From Pseudomonas mosselii (GTDB lineage: Bacteria > Pseudomonadota > Gammaproteobacteria > Pseudomonadales > Pseudomonadaceae): a stretch of 64,000 nt of DNA. The stretch is taken from positions 4,185,501 through 4,249,500 of the forward strand of contig NZ_CP081966.1 in assembly GCF_019823065.1 (NCBI RefSeq), given 5' to 3'. Under the pieces are notes generated by a model, which made no database searches, had not been told where the DNA came from, and was given only the letters and a program-made list of their open reading frames with translations. The position numbers and the translations under genes were made by a program. Of this stretch, positions 36,737 through 46,604 are shown in pieces; the stretch's first letter is position 1, and each line of letters begins with the position of its first letter.

Positions 36737-39112
36737 TCAGGCCGCGCCCTGGCCCTCGGCCAGGAAGAACCAGGTCTCGAGCACCGAGTCCGGGTTCAGC
36801 GACACGCTCTCGATGCCCTGCTCCATCAGCCACTTGGCCAGGTCCGGGTGGTCCGACGGGCCCTGGCCGCAGATGCCGATGTACTTGCCGGCCTTGTTGC
36901 ACGCGGCGATGGCATTGGCCAGCAGCTTCTTCACGGCCGGGTTACGTTCATCGAACAGGTGAGCGATGATGCCCGAGTCGCGGTCCAGGCCCAGGGTCAG
37001 CTGGGTCAGGTCGTTGGAGCCGATGGAGAAGCCGTCGAAGTACTCGAGGAACTCTTCGGCCAGGATCGCGTTGGACGGCAGCTCGCACATCATGATCACG
37101 CGCAGGCCGTTGTCACCGCGGGCCAGGCCGTTCTCGGCAAGCAGGTCGACAACCTGGCTGGCTTCGCCCAGGGTACGCACGAATGGCACCATGATCTCGA
37201 CGTTGGTCAGGCCCATCTCGTTGCGCACCCGCTTCAGCGCACGGCACTCGAGCTCGAAGCAGTCACGGAACGACTCGCTGATGTAGCGCGAGGCACCGCG
37301 GAAGCCCAGCATCGGGTTCTCTTCTTCCGGCTCGTAGAGCTTGCCGCCGATCAGGTTGGCGTACTCGTTGGACTTGAAGTCCGAAAGGCGCACGATGACC
37401 TTTTTCGGGTAGAAGGCCGCAGCCAGGGTGCTGATGCCCTCGACCAGCTTCTCGACATAGAAGCCGACCGGGTCGTCGTAGCCGGCGATGCGCTTGTCGA
37501 CGCTTTCCTTCAGTTCCGGCGGCAAGCCGGCGTAGTTGAGCAGCGCCTTGGGGTGCACGCCGATCATGCGGTTGATGATGAACTCCAGGCGCGCCAGGCC
37601 GACACCGGCGTTGGGCAACTGGGCGAAGTCGAAGGCGCGGTCCGGGTTGCCGACGTTCATCATGATCTTGAACGGTAGCTCCGGCATGGCATCGACCGAG
37701 TTCTGCTTGACGTCGAAGCCCAGCTCACCTTCGAAGATGAAGCCGGTATCGCCTTCGGCGCAGGATACAGTGACGCCCTGACCGTCTTTCAGGACCTGGG
37801 TGGCGTTGCCGCAGCCGACGACAGCCGGGATGCCCAGTTCACGGGCGATGATCGCCGCGTGGCAGGTACGCCCGCCGCGGTTGGTGACGATGGCGCTGGC
37901 GCGCTTCATCACCGGCTCCCAGTCCGGGTCAGTCATGTCCGAGACCAGCACGTCGCCCGGCTGGACCTTGTCCATTTCCGAGACATCGTTGATCACGCGG
38001 ACCTTGCCGGCGCCGATGCGCTGGCCGATGGCGCGGCCCTCGACCAGCACGGTGCCTTTCTCCTTCAGCAGGTAGCGTTCCATGACATTGGCGCTGGAGC
38101 GGCTCTTCACGGTCTCAGGGCGGGCCTGGACGATGTACAGCTTGCCGTCGTCACCGTCCTTGGCCCATTCGATGTCCATCGGGCGCTGGTAGTGCTGCTC
38201 GATGATCATCGCCTGCTTGGCCAGCTCGTTTACCTCGGCGTCGCTCAGGCAGAAGCGCGCGCGCTCGGCACGCTCGACCTCGACGGTCTTGACCGAACGA
38301 CCGGCCTTGGCCTCGTCGCCGTAGACCATCTTGATCGCCTTGCTGCCCAGGTTGCGGCGCAGGATCGCCGGGCGGCCGGCCTGCAGCGTCTGCTTGTGCA
38401 CGTAGAATTCGTCAGGGTTGACCGCGCCCTGCACCACGGTCTCGCCCAGGCCGTAGGCGCCGGTGATGAACACCACATCGCGAAAACCCGACTCGGTGTC
38501 GAGGGTGAACATCACGCCGGCGGTGCCGGTCTCGGAGCGGACCATGCGCTGCACACCAGCGGACAGGGCCACCAGCTTGTGGTCGAAGCCCTGGTGCACG
38601 CGGTAGGAAATGGCGCGGTCGTTGAACAGCGACGCGAACACTTCCTTGGCCGCGCGGATCACGTTGTCGACGCCACGAATGTTGAGGAAGGTCTCCTGCT
38701 GGCCGGCAAAGGAGGCATCCGGCAGGTCTTCGGCGGTGGCCGAGGAACGCACGGCCACCGCCATGTTTTCATTGCCGCCGGCCATCTCGGCGAAGGCCGT
38801 ACGGATTTCCGAATCCAGGCGCGCCGGGAAATCGGCTTCCATCACCCACTGGCGGATCTGCGCGCCGGTCTTGGCCAGAGCGTTGACGTCATCGACGTCC
38901 AGCGCATCGAGCGCCGCGTGGATGCGGTCGTTGAGGCCACTTTGTTCGAGAAAATCGCGGTACGCCTGAGCCGTAGTGGCAAAGCCGCCCGGCACCGAGA
39001 CACCGGCACCTGCGAGGTTACTGATCATCTCGCCCAGGGATGCGTTCTTGCCCCCCACATGCTCCACATCATGGACGCCGAGCTTATCGAGGGAAACTAC
39101 GTACTCTACCAA
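36737..39112 (-). CDS. ppsA: Phosphoenolpyruvate synthase
   Basis: A 791-residue gluconeogenic enzyme that makes PEP, AMP and phosphate from pyruvate, ATP and water. The ATP-grasp N-terminal domain (about 5-350) begins [20 protein letters not shown]. The central phosphohistidine domain has [20 protein letters not shown] near residue 420. The C-terminal PEP-utilising barrel holds [20 protein letters not shown] and [17 protein letters not shown]. The start is TTG 39112 ([10 protein letters not shown]...) with GGAGAGATCACC upstream, giving the standard length; an ATG 12 codons earlier would cover this ribosome site. It is divergent from ppsR, whose product regulates PpsA by reversible phosphorylation. 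Confidence 0.95.
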   Translation of the reverse strand: MVEYVVSLDKLGVHDVEHVGGKNASLGEMISNLAGAGVSVPGGFATTAQAYRDFLEQSGLNDRIHAALDALDVDDVNALAKTGAQIRQWVMEADFPARLDSEIRTAFAEMAGGNENMAVAVRSSATAEDLPDASFAGQQETFLNIRGVDNVIRAAKEVFASLFNDRAISYRVHQGFDHKLVALSAGVQRMVRSETGTAGVMFTLDTESGFRDVVFITGAYGLGETVVQGAVNPDEFYVHKQTLQAGRPAILRRNLGSKAIKMVYGDEAKAGRSVKTVEVERAERARFCLSDAEVNELAKQAMIIEQHYQRPMDIEWAKDGDDGKLYIVQARPETVKSRSSANVMERYLLKEKGTVLVEGRAIGQRIGAGKVRVINDVSEMDKVQPGDVLVSDMTDPDWEPVMKRASAIVTNRGGRTCHAAIIARELGIPAVVGCGNATQVLKDGQGVTVSCAEGDTGFIFEGELGFDVKQNSVDAMPELPFKIMMNVGNPDRAFDFAQLPNAGVGLARLEFIINRMIGVHPKALLNYAGLPPELKESVDKRIAGYDDPVGFYVEKLVEGISTLAAAFYPKKVIVRLSDFKSNEYANLIGGKLYEPEEENPMLGFRGASRYISESFRDCFELECRALKRVRNEMGLTNVEIMVPFVRTLGEASQVVDLLAENGLARGDNGLRVIMMCELPSNAILAEEFLEYFDGFSIGSNDLTQLTLGLDRDSGIIAHLFDERNPAVKKLLANAIAACNKAGKYIGICGQGPSDHPDLAKWLMEQGIESVSLNPDSVLETWFFLAEGQGAA

Positions 39113-39290
39113 GGTGATCTCTCCACTAACTGTATTGGAAAAGCTCAAGGGCGCCCGCCTGCCTGACTGACTGGGCCGGACGCTTGTGGCCTGGACCTGG
39201 AAAATAAGTGAGAATGCCGAGCAACCGCGTTCGGCAAACCGAACCTATCATATCCAGAAATCTTCGGCAGCTTAAGGCCCCCAGGTGCAA

Positions 39291-40109
39291 ATGAAACGAA
39301 CCGCGTTCTTCATCTCCGACGGTACCGGCATCACTGCAGAAACGCTGGGCCAGAGCCTGCTCGCACAATTCGAGAGCATTCCGTTCAATAAATTCACGCG
39401 CCCCTACATCGACACGCTGGACAAGGCCCGGGCCATGGTCCAGCAGATCAACGCCGCGGCCGAGCGCGACGGGGTGCGTCCGATCATTTTCGACACCATC
39501 GTCAACCAGGACATCCGCGAGGTCATGGCCACGTCCAATGGCTTCATGATCGACATCTTCTCGACGTTTTTATCCCCGCTCGAGCAGGAATTGACCGCCC
39601 ATTCGTCGTATTCCGTGGGCAAGTCCCACTCGATCGGTGGCAATTCCAACTACATGGAGCGCATCGAGGCGGTCAACTTTGCCCTCGACAACGACGACGG
39701 CGCGCGCACCCACTATTACGACAAGGCCGACCTGATCCTGGTCGGTGTGTCGCGCTGCGGCAAGACCCCGACCTGCCTGTACATGGCCATGCAGTTCGGC
39801 ATCCGCGCCGCCAACTACCCGCTGACCGAGGACGACATGGAGCGCCTGCAACTGCCGGCGGTGCTGAAGAAGCACCACAGCAAGCTGTTCGGCCTGACCA
39901 TCGACCCCGACCGCCTGACCGCCATCCGCCACGAGCGCAAGCCCAACAGCCGCTACTCGAGCTTTGCCCAGTGCGAGTTCGAGGTGCGCGAGGTGGAGAA
40001 CCTGTTCCGTCGGGAGAACATTCCCAACATCAACTCCACGCATTTCTCGGTGGAGGAGATCTCGGCGAAGATTCTGGTGGAGAAAGGCGTGGAGCGCAGG
40101 TTCAAATAA
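39291..40109 (+). CDS. ppsR: PEP synthase regulatory protein (kinase/pyrophosphorylase)
   Basis: A 272-residue DUF299 protein that inactivates PpsA by ADP-dependent threonine phosphorylation and reactivates it by phosphate-dependent dephosphorylation. The start [20 protein letters not shown] is highly conserved. The nucleotide-binding P-loop is [10 protein letters not shown] at 152-161, followed by [17 protein letters not shown] 39291 is preferred over the in-frame GTG at 39285 because AGGTG lies just before it. It is transcribed divergently from ppsA across about 180 bp, so the enzyme and its switch can share regulatory DNA. It ends before a strong terminator. Confidence 0.95.
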   Translation: MKRTAFFISDGTGITAETLGQSLLAQFESIPFNKFTRPYIDTLDKARAMVQQINAAAERDGVRPIIFDTIVNQDIREVMATSNGFMIDIFSTFLSPLEQELTAHSSYSVGKSHSIGGNSNYMERIEAVNFALDNDDGARTHYYDKADLILVGVSRCGKTPTCLYMAMQFGIRAANYPLTEDDMERLQLPAVLKKHHSKLFGLTIDPDRLTAIRHERKPNSRYSSFAQCEFEVREVENLFRRENIPNINSTHFSVEEISAKILVEKGVERRFK

Positions 40110-40147
40110 CACACCGTTCCCACAGAGATTGTGCCAGCAGATATGAA

Positions 40148-40175
40148 AAAGCCCCGGCATCACTGCCGGGGCTTT
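40148..40175. terminator. Bidirectional terminator between ppsR and gdhB
   Basis: AAAGCCCCGGC (40148-40158), loop ATCACT, GCCGGGGCTTT (40165-40175), followed by CTTTT on the plus strand and preceded by AAAA for the minus strand. A perfect 11-bp stem between convergent genes. Confidence 0.9.
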
Positions 40176-40195
40176 CTTTTACCTCAACGCCAGGC

Positions 40196-43100
40196 TCAGG
40201 ACGGAATCACCGCCGCCTGCCCGCTCATCGCCAGGTCGACCAGCTCGCGGTTGGCCACCGCGTACATCGCATAGTCGGTGCCGCTGGCATTGCGCAGGTC
40301 GTCGAGCATGGCGCGCCAGCGCTCGACCATCACCCGGTGCTGCTCGCACCACAGCGCCACCCGTGCATCCATGTCTTGCGGCGCGTCGGCCATCTGCAAC
40401 ACCGAGATGGTGATCGCCCGCTGCTGCAGGTCGATGTCGTCGCGGAACGCCTCACGGGCCAGGGCCTGCCAGTTGTTCTCCACCGGCAGGTTGCTGATTT
40501 CCTGCAGGTACCAGGTCAGGTCCAGCGAGCTGCCCACGGCGAAGAAGGCCTTGGCCACCTGCGCCGGATCGTGACCGGTGACGTCCGAGGCCTCGATGAT
40601 CGGCAACAGGGTGTACAGGTGGGTGGTGCCCGCCACCATGCGCGCCAGCAGTTCCGGCACGCCGGCCTCGACGAAGCCTTGGTAGCGGACCATCCAACGC
40701 TCACGGGTCGGACCTTCCAGCAACTCGTCCAGTTTCAGGCCCAACTGGGCGATCTTCGGCCCGAAGTGGGCGACATCGCGACCCGCGTCCTGCTCGTTGC
40801 GACGGCTGCGCAGGAACCAGCGGGTGGCGCGGCGGCCCAGGCGCATCAGCTCGTCCATCAGGGTCAGCTGGATCTCGGCAGGGACTTGGTAGTCCAGAGC
40901 CTCGATCTGGCGGAACCAGTGCGGCAGGTGGAAGATGTCGCGCACGATCACATAGGCGCCGGCGACGTTCGCCGGGCTCATGCCGGTGGACTCCTTCAGG
41001 CGCTGAACGAAGGTGATGCCCATGTTGTTGACCAGATCGTTGGCGATCTGGGTGCTGACGATCTCGCGCTTGAGGCGATGGCGGCGCATCGAGTCGGCGA
41101 ACTTGCTTACCAGCGACGGCGGGAAGGCCGTTTCCATGTCACGGGTCAGGTAGTCGTCGTCCGGCACCAGCGACTTGAGCAGTTGCTCCTTGAGATCGAT
41201 CTTGCTGTACGAGATCAGCACCGACAGCTCGGCGCGGGTCAGGCCGTGACCGGCCGCCAGGCGCTCGGCCAGTTGCTCTTCGGTGGGCAGGAACTCGATG
41301 GCGCGGTCCAGCTTGCCACGGGCCTCAAGGTCGGCCATCAGGCGCTTGTACTCGGCGATTCGCTCTCGGGCGCGACGGGCAGCCAGCGACAGCGCTTGCG
41401 TCTGCTTGTAGTTGTTGCCCAGCACCAGCCCTGCGACTTCGTCTGTCATGCTGCCCAGCAGCTGGTTGCGCTGCTTCTCGGTCATGTCGCCACCCTGCAC
41501 CACTTCGTTGAGCAGGATCTTGATGTTGACCTCGTGGTCGGAGCAGTCCACGCCGCCGGCGTTATCGATGAAGTCGGTGTTGGTGGCGCCGCCGTTGAGG
41601 CCGAACTCGACCCGGCCGAGCTGGGTCATGCCCAGGTTGCCGCCCTCGCCCACCACCTTGCAGCGCAGCTCGTTGCCGTTGACGCGCAGGGCGTCGTTGG
41701 CCTTGTCGCCGACATCAGCGTGGCTTTCGCTGCTGGCCTTGACGTAGGTGCCGATACCGCCGTTCCACAGCAGGTCCACCGGCGCCTGCAGCAACGCGTG
41801 CAGCAGCTCGGTCGGGGTCAGGCGGTCGGCCTCGATGGCGAAGCGTTCCTTCATCTGCGGGCTGATGGCGATGCTCTTGGCGCTGCGCGGGAAGATCCCG
41901 CCGCCTTCGGACATGATGCTGGTGTCGTAGTCGCTCCAGGCCGAGCGCGGCAGGTCGAACAGACGCTTGCGCTCGACGAAGCTGGTGGCCGGATCCGGAT
42001 TCGGATCGATGAAGATGTGCAGGTGGTTGAACGCGGCCACCAGTTGCAGCTTGTCGGACATCAGCAGGCCGTTGCCGAACACGTCGCCGGCCATGTCGCC
42101 GACACCGACCACGGTGATCGGGTCTTCCTGCACGTTGATGCCGCGTTCGCGGAAGTGACGCTGCACGCCGACCCAGGCACCACGGGCGGTGATGCCCATC
42201 TTCTTGTGGTCGTAGCCAGCCGAGCCGCCGGAGGCGAAGGCGTCGCCCAGCCAGAAGCCATAGTCGATGGCGATGCCGTTGGCGATGTCGGAGAAGGTCG
42301 CGGTGCCTTTGTCGGCCGCCACCACCAGGTACGGATCGTCCTCATCGTGACGCACCACGTTGGCCGGCGGCACCACTCCACCGTCCTTGAGGTTGTCGGT
42401 GATGTCGAGCAGGCCGGAGATGAAGATGCGGTAGCACGCCACGCCTTCGGCGGCGATTTCGTCACGGCTGCCGCCCAGCGGCAGGCGGCGCGGCAGGAAG
42501 CCGCCCTTGGCGCCCACCGGCACGATCACCGAGTTCTTCACCTGCTGAGCCTTGACCAGGCCGAGCACTTCGGTGCGGAAGTCCTCTTCGCGATCCGACC
42601 AGCGCAGGCCGCCGCGGGCGACGTTGCCGAAGCGCAGGTGCACGCCCTCGACCCGTGGCGAATAGACGAAGATCTCGAATTTCGGCACCGGTTTCGGCAG
42701 TTCCGGGATCAGCTTGGGGTTGAACTTGAAGCTGAAGTACGACTTGTTCTGGCCGTTGGCGTCCGGCTGGTAGAAGTTGGTGCGCAGGGTGGCCTTGATC
42801 AGGTCCAGGTAGCGACGCAGGATGCGGTCCTCGTTGAGTACCTGGACCTCGTCCAGGGCGCTGAGAATCGCCTGCTCCAGGCGCTGTTGCTTGTCGTCCA
42901 GGTCCTCCTGGGTCAGCTTGCGCGCCAGGTAGAAGCGGGTCTTGAACAACCGGGTCAGCTCGCGGGCGATGTCGGTGTGGTTGTTCAGGGTGCTGGCGAT
43001 GTAGCCCAGATCGAAGCCCAGGCGAATTTGCTTGAGGTAGCGGGCATAGGCGCGCAGCAGCGCCACGTCGCGCCACGGCAGACCAGCAGTCAGCACCAGG

Positions 43101-45061
43101 CGGTTGAAGGCATCGTTTTCGGCGTCGCCCTTGACGATATGGACGAAGGCGTCCTGGAAGGTGTCGTTGAGCTGCTGGATATCAAGATTGAGGCCTTCGC
43201 TGTAGGTGAAGGCGAAGTCGTGGATCCAGAACTCGCGGCCGCTGGCGTGGCGCAGGCGGTACGGGAACTCGCCGAGCACGCGCAGGCCGAGGTTTTCCAG
43301 GATCGGCAGCACGTCCGACAGCGCCAGCGGCGTATCGGCGTGGTACAGCTTGCAGTGCAGCTGGCGCTCGCCCAACTGGGTCAGCGGCTGGTAGAAGCTC
43401 ATGGCCAGCGGCTTGGCTTCGGACAGGTTCAGCACATGCTGCATGTCGACCACGGCCGAGTGCGCGGCGAAGCGCTCACGGTAGCCGGCCGGGAAGCCTT
43501 TCGGGAAGTCGGCCAAAATATTGGTGCCGTGGGCCTCGCCGAAGTTCTCCACCACCAGCGCCGAGAAATCGTCCTGCCACGAACGGCAGGCCTGGATCAC
43601 TTCGTTTTCCAGCTGCTGCGGATCGATGTCGATGCGGTTCTTCGGGTCCACCCGCAGGATCAGCTGCACGCGGGCCAGCACCGACTCGGAGAAGAAGGTC
43701 CAGAACTCGCAGTCGGTGGCCTTCAGGCGCTCCATCAGCACCTGCTGGATCTTCTGCCGCACCTCGGTGGAGTAGATCTCACGTGGCACGTAGGCCAGGC
43801 AGTAGCAGAAGCGGCCGTACGGGTCCTTGCGCAGGAACACGCGGATCTTGTTGCGCTCCTGGATCTGCACGATCGACATGACAGTGCTGAGCAGTTCGTC
43901 GACCGGGGTCTGGAACAGGTCGTCGCGCGGCAGCACCTCGAGGACCTGGGCCAGCTCCTTGCCCAGGTGGGCTTTGGGGTCGAAGTTAGAACGGCGTTCG
44001 ACCTCGGCGACCTTGCCACGGATGTACGGGATGGTGTGCACGCTCTCGCCGTACACCGACGAGGTGTACAGGCCCATGAAGCGGCATTCCTTGATGACCT
44101 TGCCGTCCTGGTCGATCTGGCGGATCGACACGTAGTCCGGGTACGCCGGGCGGTGCACGCGGCTTGGCTGCGAGGCCTTGGCGAACGACAGCAGGCGCGG
44201 CTCGCGCAAGTAGGCGACGGCGTAGTCCTCGATGCGCAGGTCGTCGGCGCCCAGGCCTGCGCGCAGCAGGCGGGCCAGGCCCAGGAACGAGGCCTCGTCG
44301 TAGACAAGGTGGCCGCCGTCGGCATCGGACTCGACAGTAAACTCCTCGTAGCCGAGGAAGGTGAAGTGGTTGTCCAGCAGCCACGACAGGAAGCTCTTGA
44401 CCTCGGCCTTGTCGTTCTGCGCCGGGCCGAAGGCGTTCTGCTCCACCAACTCCAGCAGCTCGCGGATCTTGGCTTTCATCGGCTCGAAGTCGGCGACCAC
44501 GCCGCGCACTTCGGCCAGCACCTGCTCCAGCTCCATGCTCAGGGTGTTGAGCTCGGCGGCATTGGCGCAGCGGTCGATCTCCAGGTACATCAGCGACTCA
44601 TGGCTGACGCCCTCGCCCTGGGTGCCTTTTGGCAGCAGCTCGACCAGCTCGCCCTTGGCGCCGCGGCGCACGCTGAGCACGGTGGTCTGCAGGGTGTGGA
44701 TGCTGTAGCCGCGGCGGTTGAGTTCGGTGCGCACCGAGTCGACCAGGAATGGCAGGTCGTGGTGCAGCACCTCGACCACGGTATGGGTCGATTGCCAGCC
44801 GTGGCGTTCGTAATCAGGGTTGTAGACCCGCACCTGCGGGTGTTCGGGGTCGAAGCGCTCGATGATGCGCCAGGCGGACAGCGTGCAGCCGGCAAGGTCC
44901 GACAGCCTGCGCTGAGTGAGTTCGTCCAGAGAGATGATGCCGAAGAACTGCTCGGCGAACAGCGCCACTTGTGGCAGGGACTGTTCGCTGATGTGCTGCG
45001 CCAGGGCCGTCTGCAGTTGATGCTGGAAGTCGGCTTTGCTGGCTGCGGTGAAAAACGCCAT
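40196..45061 (-). CDS. gdhB: NAD-specific glutamate dehydrogenase, large class
   Basis: A 1621-residue catabolic enzyme converting glutamate to 2-oxoglutarate and ammonium with NAD+. This is the roughly 180-kDa class known from Streptomyces and Pseudomonas (GdhB). The catalytic core lies between about residues 700 and 1200: VARGGLRWSDREEDFRTEVL, VIVPVGAKGGFLPRRLP with the catalytic lysine region, GVGDMAGDVFGNGLL, and GEGGNLGMTQLGRVEFGLNG. Long N-terminal ACT-like regulatory and C-terminal segments flank it. ATG 45061 starts MAFFTAASKADFQHQLQTAL. On the other strand a 1700-codon open frame exists only because of codon bias. A TATAAC -10-like sequence is at 45085-45090. Arginine-dependent control is known for the enzyme in P. 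aeruginosa. Confidence 0.95.
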   Translation of the reverse strand: MAFFTAASKADFQHQLQTALAQHISEQSLPQVALFAEQFFGIISLDELTQRRLSDLAGCTLSAWRIIERFDPEHPQVRVYNPDYERHGWQSTHTVVEVLHHDLPFLVDSVRTELNRRGYSIHTLQTTVLSVRRGAKGELVELLPKGTQGEGVSHESLMYLEIDRCANAAELNTLSMELEQVLAEVRGVVADFEPMKAKIRELLELVEQNAFGPAQNDKAEVKSFLSWLLDNHFTFLGYEEFTVESDADGGHLVYDEASFLGLARLLRAGLGADDLRIEDYAVAYLREPRLLSFAKASQPSRVHRPAYPDYVSIRQIDQDGKVIKECRFMGLYTSSVYGESVHTIPYIRGKVAEVERRSNFDPKAHLGKELAQVLEVLPRDDLFQTPVDELLSTVMSIVQIQERNKIRVFLRKDPYGRFCYCLAYVPREIYSTEVRQKIQQVLMERLKATDCEFWTFFSESVLARVQLILRVDPKNRIDIDPQQLENEVIQACRSWQDDFSALVVENFGEAHGTNILADFPKGFPAGYRERFAAHSAVVDMQHVLNLSEAKPLAMSFYQPLTQLGERQLHCKLYHADTPLALSDVLPILENLGLRVLGEFPYRLRHASGREFWIHDFAFTYSEGLNLDIQQLNDTFQDAFVHIVKGDAENDAFNRLVLTAGLPWRDVALLRAYARYLKQIRLGFDLGYIASTLNNHTDIARELTRLFKTRFYLARKLTQEDLDDKQQRLEQAILSALDEVQVLNEDRILRRYLDLIKATLRTNFYQPDANGQNKSYFSFKFNPKLIPELPKPVPKFEIFVYSPRVEGVHLRFGNVARGGLRWSDREEDFRTEVLGLVKAQQVKNSVIVPVGAKGGFLPRRLPLGGSRDEIAAEGVACYRIFISGLLDITDNLKDGGVVPPANVVRHDEDDPYLVVAADKGTATFSDIANGIAIDYGFWLGDAFASGGSAGYDHKKMGITARGAWVGVQRHFRERGINVQEDPITVVGVGDMAGDVFGNGLLMSDKLQLVAAFNHLHIFIDPNPDPATSFVERKRLFDLPRSAWSDYDTSIMSEGGGIFPRSAKSIAISPQMKERFAIEADRLTPTELLHALLQAPVDLLWNGGIGTYVKASSESHADVGDKANDALRVNGNELRCKVVGEGGNLGMTQLGRVEFGLNGGATNTDFIDNAGGVDCSDHEVNIKILLNEVVQGGDMTEKQRNQLLGSMTDEVAGLVLGNNYKQTQALSLAARRARERIAEYKRLMADLEARGKLDRAIEFLPTEEQLAERLAAGHGLTRAELSVLISYSKIDLKEQLLKSLVPDDDYLTRDMETAFPPSLVSKFADSMRRHRLKREIVSTQIANDLVNNMGITFVQRLKESTGMSPANVAGAYVIVRDIFHLPHWFRQIEALDYQVPAEIQLTLMDELMRLGRRATRWFLRSRRNEQDAGRDVAHFGPKIAQLGLKLDELLEGPTRERWMVRYQGFVEAGVPELLARMVAGTTHLYTLLPIIEASDVTGHDPAQVAKAFFAVGSSLDLTWYLQEISNLPVENNWQALAREAFRDDIDLQQRAITISVLQMADAPQDMDARVALWCEQHRVMVERWRAMLDDLRNASGTDYAMYAVANRELVDLAMSGQAAVIPS

Positions 45062-45332
45062 CTGTGGTACTCCGCTTGGGCTTTGTTATAGGTGAAGCGT
45101 CGCGTACGTCCGCCGGGTACGGATCAACGATAGCCAACCCGCGGCAAGCCGGACGGTAAAACCAGGCGTTGGACATGAACGTCATGTCCACCGACTGGGC
45201 AGCTTAACGACTGAACGGTCACCGCGGCTTGCAGCGCTGCGACAATTTCGGTCAATGCGCGGTAACTTTACGTTTATCGCGGCCGCCAAGGCTGTCAGAA
45301 TTCCTTTCCTTTGCCATTGACCCGAGCCGCCC
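45062..45332. other. Intergenic region between divergent gdhB and an unknown gene
   Basis: About 270 bp with no supported gene. GTTATA at 45085-45090 reads TATAAC on the gdhB strand, a fair -10, but no matching -35 is obvious. AACGTCATGTCCACCGACTG around 45178 and CGGTAACTTTACG at 45260 are unremarkable. I see no terminator or repeat. Confidence 0.4.
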
Positions 45333-45389
45333 ATGCAACTGAAAACCGCCCTGCTCTTCGCCACCCCCTGTGACGATGAGGAAGACAAC

Positions 45390-45686
45390 ATGGCGACCCT
45401 GTGCTGCCACAGCGACAAGGGCCAGATGTTCCTGCTGACCCGTTATCCGGACGAGGACACCGTCGACCTGACCCTGGATGACGAGCCGTCGACCCTGGAC
45501 GGGCTGAAGGTGACCCTGAGCGCACAGCGGCTGCTGATCGAGGTGGCGGCGGGGGATCGTGATGCGCTGAAGGGGGATGAAACGCTGGAGATCATTCTGA
45601 CCAGCGCCGGAACCGACCTGGATGAAGTGAAGGAAACGTTGCAGAACATCCTTGCCGGGACCGGGACATTCGTGTCCGAAATCTGA
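45390..45686 (+). CDS. Unknown small acidic protein
   Basis: A 98-residue protein starting MATLCCHSDKGQMFLLTRYP and rich in Asp and Glu (DEDTVDLTLDDEPSTLDGL). It has no signal peptide or membrane segment, and I do not recognise the family. ATG 45390 is chosen because GAGGAAG ends six bases upstream; the frame is open from ATG 45333 (19 residues longer, codons look plausible), so the longer form cannot be excluded. The later codons drift to GCG, GGG and GAT, as in other genes at unit ends here. It lies between gdhB and lhgR, with 105 bp before lhgR. Function unknown. Confidence 0.7.
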   Translation: MATLCCHSDKGQMFLLTRYPDEDTVDLTLDDEPSTLDGLKVTLSAQRLLIEVAAGDRDALKGDETLEIILTSAGTDLDEVKETLQNILAGTGTFVSEI

Positions 45687-45756
45687 GCTGTTAAATCGCT
45701 CCTACAGGGACCGCGCAAGCCTTCAGGAGATTGACAGGCCACTATCGAGACAGGCA

Positions 45757-45767
45757 TTGTCTGACAA
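45757..45767. promoter_or_regulatory. LhgR-type operator upstream of lhgR
   Basis: TTGTCTGACAA is a perfect palindrome around a central T and fits the FadR-subfamily GntR site TNGTNNNACNA. It is followed by CCTGACCAATAAG, and the ATG of lhgR is 24 bp further. The same CTGACAACCTGA core recurs upstream of lhgO, implying autoregulation. Confidence 0.75.
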
Positions 45768-45791
45768 CCTGACCAATAAGAACCCCTGTCC

Positions 45792-46502
45792 ATGCTAGAG
45801 CTCCAGCGCCCCGACACCCTCGTCGAACGTGTCGTCAGCGCCATCCGCGCCGAGATCGATTCCGGCCGCCTGGCCGCCGAATCGCGCCTGCCCACCGAAC
45901 AGCAACTGGCTGAACAACTCAATGTCAGCCGCTCGGTGGTGCGCGAGGCCGTGGCGCAGCTCAAGGCCGACGGGGTGCTGATCGCCCGCCGCGGGCTCGG
46001 CTCGTACATCTCGCAGACGCCCAGCGGCACGGTGTTCCGCTTCCCCGGCAGCCAGGGGCGCAAGCCCGACCTGGTGCAGATGTTCGAGATGCGCCTGTGG
46101 ATCGAAACCCAGGCCGCCGCCATCGCCGCCCGCCGCCGCGACGCCGACGACCTCGCGCGCATGGCCAGCGCCCTGGGCACCATGGAAAACCCGCGTAGCG
46201 ACTTCGCCACGGCCTCGGCCGCCGACGTGGCCTTCCACCGCGCCATCGCCGAAGCCAGCAAGAACGACTACTTCGTCGCCTTCCACGATTTCCTCGGCGG
46301 CCAGCTGGCCGCCGCGCGCCGCACCGCCTGGGAAAACTCCGCCACCCCGGCGGTGGGCGGTTCGGCCGATGCCCTGCGCGAGCACCGGGCGCTGTACCAA
46401 GCCATCGCCGACGGTGACCGCCAGGCGGCTGCCGGCTGCGCTGAAGCCCACCTGCGCGCCTCTGCCAAGCGCCTGAAACTCGACCTTCCCGACCTCGACT
46501 GA
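45792..46502 (+). CDS. lhgR: FadR-type GntR regulator, probable L-2-hydroxyglutarate repressor
   Basis: A 236-residue regulator. The winged helix (about 5-75) has RAEIDSGRLAAESRLPTEQQ and LNVSRSVVREAVAQLKADGV. A C-terminal all-helical FCD ligand domain (about 90-230) has the metal-site His residues in DVAFHRAIAEASKN, EHRALYQAIADGD and EAHLRA. In P. putida W619 the regulator encoded directly upstream of lhgO, LhgR, represses it and is released by L-2-hydroxyglutarate. The same layout and the two identical operator cores here support that name by inference. ATG 45792 lacks a good ribosome site, consistent with low repressor levels. Confidence 0.82.
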   Translation: MLELQRPDTLVERVVSAIRAEIDSGRLAAESRLPTEQQLAEQLNVSRSVVREAVAQLKADGVLIARRGLGSYISQTPSGTVFRFPGSQGRKPDLVQMFEMRLWIETQAAAIAARRRDADDLARMASALGTMENPRSDFATASAADVAFHRAIAEASKNDYFVAFHDFLGGQLAAARRTAWENSATPAVGGSADALREHRALYQAIADGDRQAAAGCAEAHLRASAKRLKLDLPDLD

Positions 46503-46550
46503 CTCCGGAGAACCCCATCGCGACCTGGCGAGGCTTTCACGCGAACTACT

Positions 46551-46561
46551 TAGTCTGACAA
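46551..46561. promoter_or_regulatory. LhgR-type operator upstream of lhgO
   Basis: TAGTCTGACAA also fits TNGTNNNACNA and shares AGTCTGACAACCTGA with the site before lhgR except the first base. CTTA before it and TAAG after CCTGA make a wider imperfect palindrome. It ends 43 bp before the lhgO ATG. Confidence 0.75.
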
Positions 46562-46604
46562 CCTGATAAGCAGATTCACCGACAAGAATACCAAGGTACC
46601 CTGC

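Noticed and set aside
39971..45091. 1706-codon plus-strand open frame
   Set aside because: It is the antisense shadow of gdhB, produced by GC-rich codon bias; its translation is low in normal domain content.
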